From the IMG/VR virus record IMGVR_UViG_3300025137_000357, positions 1 through 21,362 of that record: a stretch of 21,362 nt of DNA; one strand, given 5' to 3'. Below, in pieces: positions 20,816-21,362 of this stretch. A program made the translations under genes and the position numbers. The first letter of the stretch is position 1. Each line of letters starts with the position of its first letter. Below the pieces are notes generated by a model that saw nothing but the letters and a program-made list of their open reading frames with translations, searched no databases and had not been told where the DNA came from. This DNA is from a virus.

Positions 20816-21008
20816 TTACATAGTACAGGATACCCAGACGGGCAAAAAGTTCGTCTGGGGTTTACGTCGTGTACTGAAAGAAATTAATGAAACAGCTCCC
20901 GATCCTTGGAATAACTATGATGAAACTGATTGGACACAGGGTTGGACTTCTTGGATTGTACCATTAGAAGATTACAAGATAGTCGGGTTTGTCAGCAAAA
21001 CAAGATAA
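20802..21008 (+). CDS. hypothetical protein (68 aa)
   Basis: A 68-residue Trp-rich protein (six Trp, including WTQGWTSW) starting MSQLDYIVQDTQTGKKFVWG, probably a small beta-rich fold. ATG 20802 lies within the end of the preceding gene with no clear ribosome site, so coupling is likely. No known domain. It is the last gene of the unit begun at 20422. Confidence 0.6.
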   Translation: MSQLDYIVQDTQTGKKFVWGLRRVLKEINETAPDPWNNYDETDWTQGWTSWIVPLEDYKIVGFVSKTR

Positions 21009-21044
21009 CAAAAGAGGTGTCTTCTATTGTCTGCACTGCTACTT

Positions 21045-21074
21045 TATAATTACAACAACGCTCGCAGAAAGGAG
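21045..21074 (+). promoter_or_regulatory. repeated promoter/leader cassette, copy at 21045
   Basis: TATAAT (21045-21050), CAAC (21056-21059), AGAAAGGAG (21066-21074), then ATG 21082. Matches the copy at 20387 through TTTATAATTA, CAAC and AGAAAGGAGC, with identical spacing. Confidence 0.7.
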
Positions 21075-21081
21075 CTGACTA

Positions 21082-21362
21082 ATGATACAGTTTGTAGATA
21101 TGAATGAAGATGGTGATATGGTGGTTACTAATGAAGACGCTAGCCGCCTCATGTTGTTAACGACTTTATGGTTTACGGATACCACTATGGTTGATGGCAC
21201 ACCATTTACACCTGAGCCTGAGGTGGGCATGGTATCGTGGACAGATGAGTCAAGGCAACGTGCCGAGTTGGCAAATCGCATCAATACCCATAACGAGTGG
21301 GCAAGTGAGCAGGAGGGTAGGCCAGTTGTCAAGTTTGCCAAGCAACAAGTCGTGCTCATTAC
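21082..21362 (+). CDS. 5' part of a hypothetical gene, running off the window
   Basis: ATG 21082 behind AGAAAGGAG opens a frame with no stop to the window end, giving at least 93 residues. It starts MIQFVDMNEDGDMVVTNEDA and is acidic with Met, Thr and Glu-rich stretches, then turns helical and charged (RQRAELANRINTHNEW, about 59-74). No domain recognised. It has its own promoter/leader cassette. Its start and frame are convincing; the product is unknown. Confidence 0.7.
   Translation, partial: MIQFVDMNEDGDMVVTNEDASRLMLLTTLWFTDTTMVDGTPFTPEPEVGMVSWTDESRQRAELANRINTHNEWASEQEGRPVVKFAKQQVVLI

Noticed and set aside
1-21362. tRNA genes and CRISPR arrays
   Set aside because: No T-loop-type GTTCRA signatures with flanking stems, and no regularly spaced repeats of suitable length were found by eye.

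Overview
The window looks like part of a double-stranded DNA tailed-phage genome (or prophage). It has dense, mostly one-directional, overlapping genes. There is a replication set, a base-modification set, a terminase small subunit and many very small unassigned genes, with no ribosomal, tRNA or metabolic genes. The host cannot be named from the sequence; the SSB-type tail DDDIPF and sigma70-like promoters suit a Gram-negative bacterium, but that is inference.

Layout. (1) 1-1601: the 3' end of a rightward gene meets a leftward SNF2-type helicase tail to tail. (2) 1602-1945: a divergent control region with a leftward promoter, a rightward promoter and a multi-block element. (3) 1946-6755: two small conserved genes, a probable ssDNA-binding protein, a TOTE-type archaeo-eukaryotic primase with a PriCT-like domain, and a UvrD/Rep-like helicase. 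(4) 6829-12375: a DUF932/TIGR03299 protein followed by a probable thymine-hypermodification cassette. It holds a helical hypermodification-family protein, a GT-B glycosyltransferase, a thymidylate-synthase-family enzyme that may be a dUMP hydroxymethylase, and an Nmad1-like protein. (5) 12356-15924: a small zinc ribbon, family A DNA polymerase with leucine at the position of E. coli Phe762, a YfbR-like HD nucleotidase, an NrdR-type zinc ribbon and two more small proteins. (6) 16012-18795: small genes, several zinc-binding, ending in a ribbon-helix-helix plus winged-helix regulator. (7) 18796-19264: a noncoding region with two related 15-bp palindromes, a strong terminator and a second copy of the multi-block element. 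(8) 19265-21362: terminase small subunit, then small genes, several behind a near-identical promoter/leader; the last gene runs off the window.

How it fits together. The primase, two helicases, SSB-like protein and PolA would form a self-contained replication set. The TS-like enzyme, glycosyltransferase, hypermodification protein, Nmad1-like protein and HD nucleotidase would make or install a modified pyrimidine, probably a glycosylated 5-hydroxymethyluracil derivative (inference). Two regulatory signals recur. A large block element with conserved internal spacing sits 230-270 bp ahead of the replication module and again ahead of terS. A short TATAAT/CAAC/AGAAAGGAG leader sits ahead of small genes. 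The paired palindromes next to the regulator gene look like its own operators.
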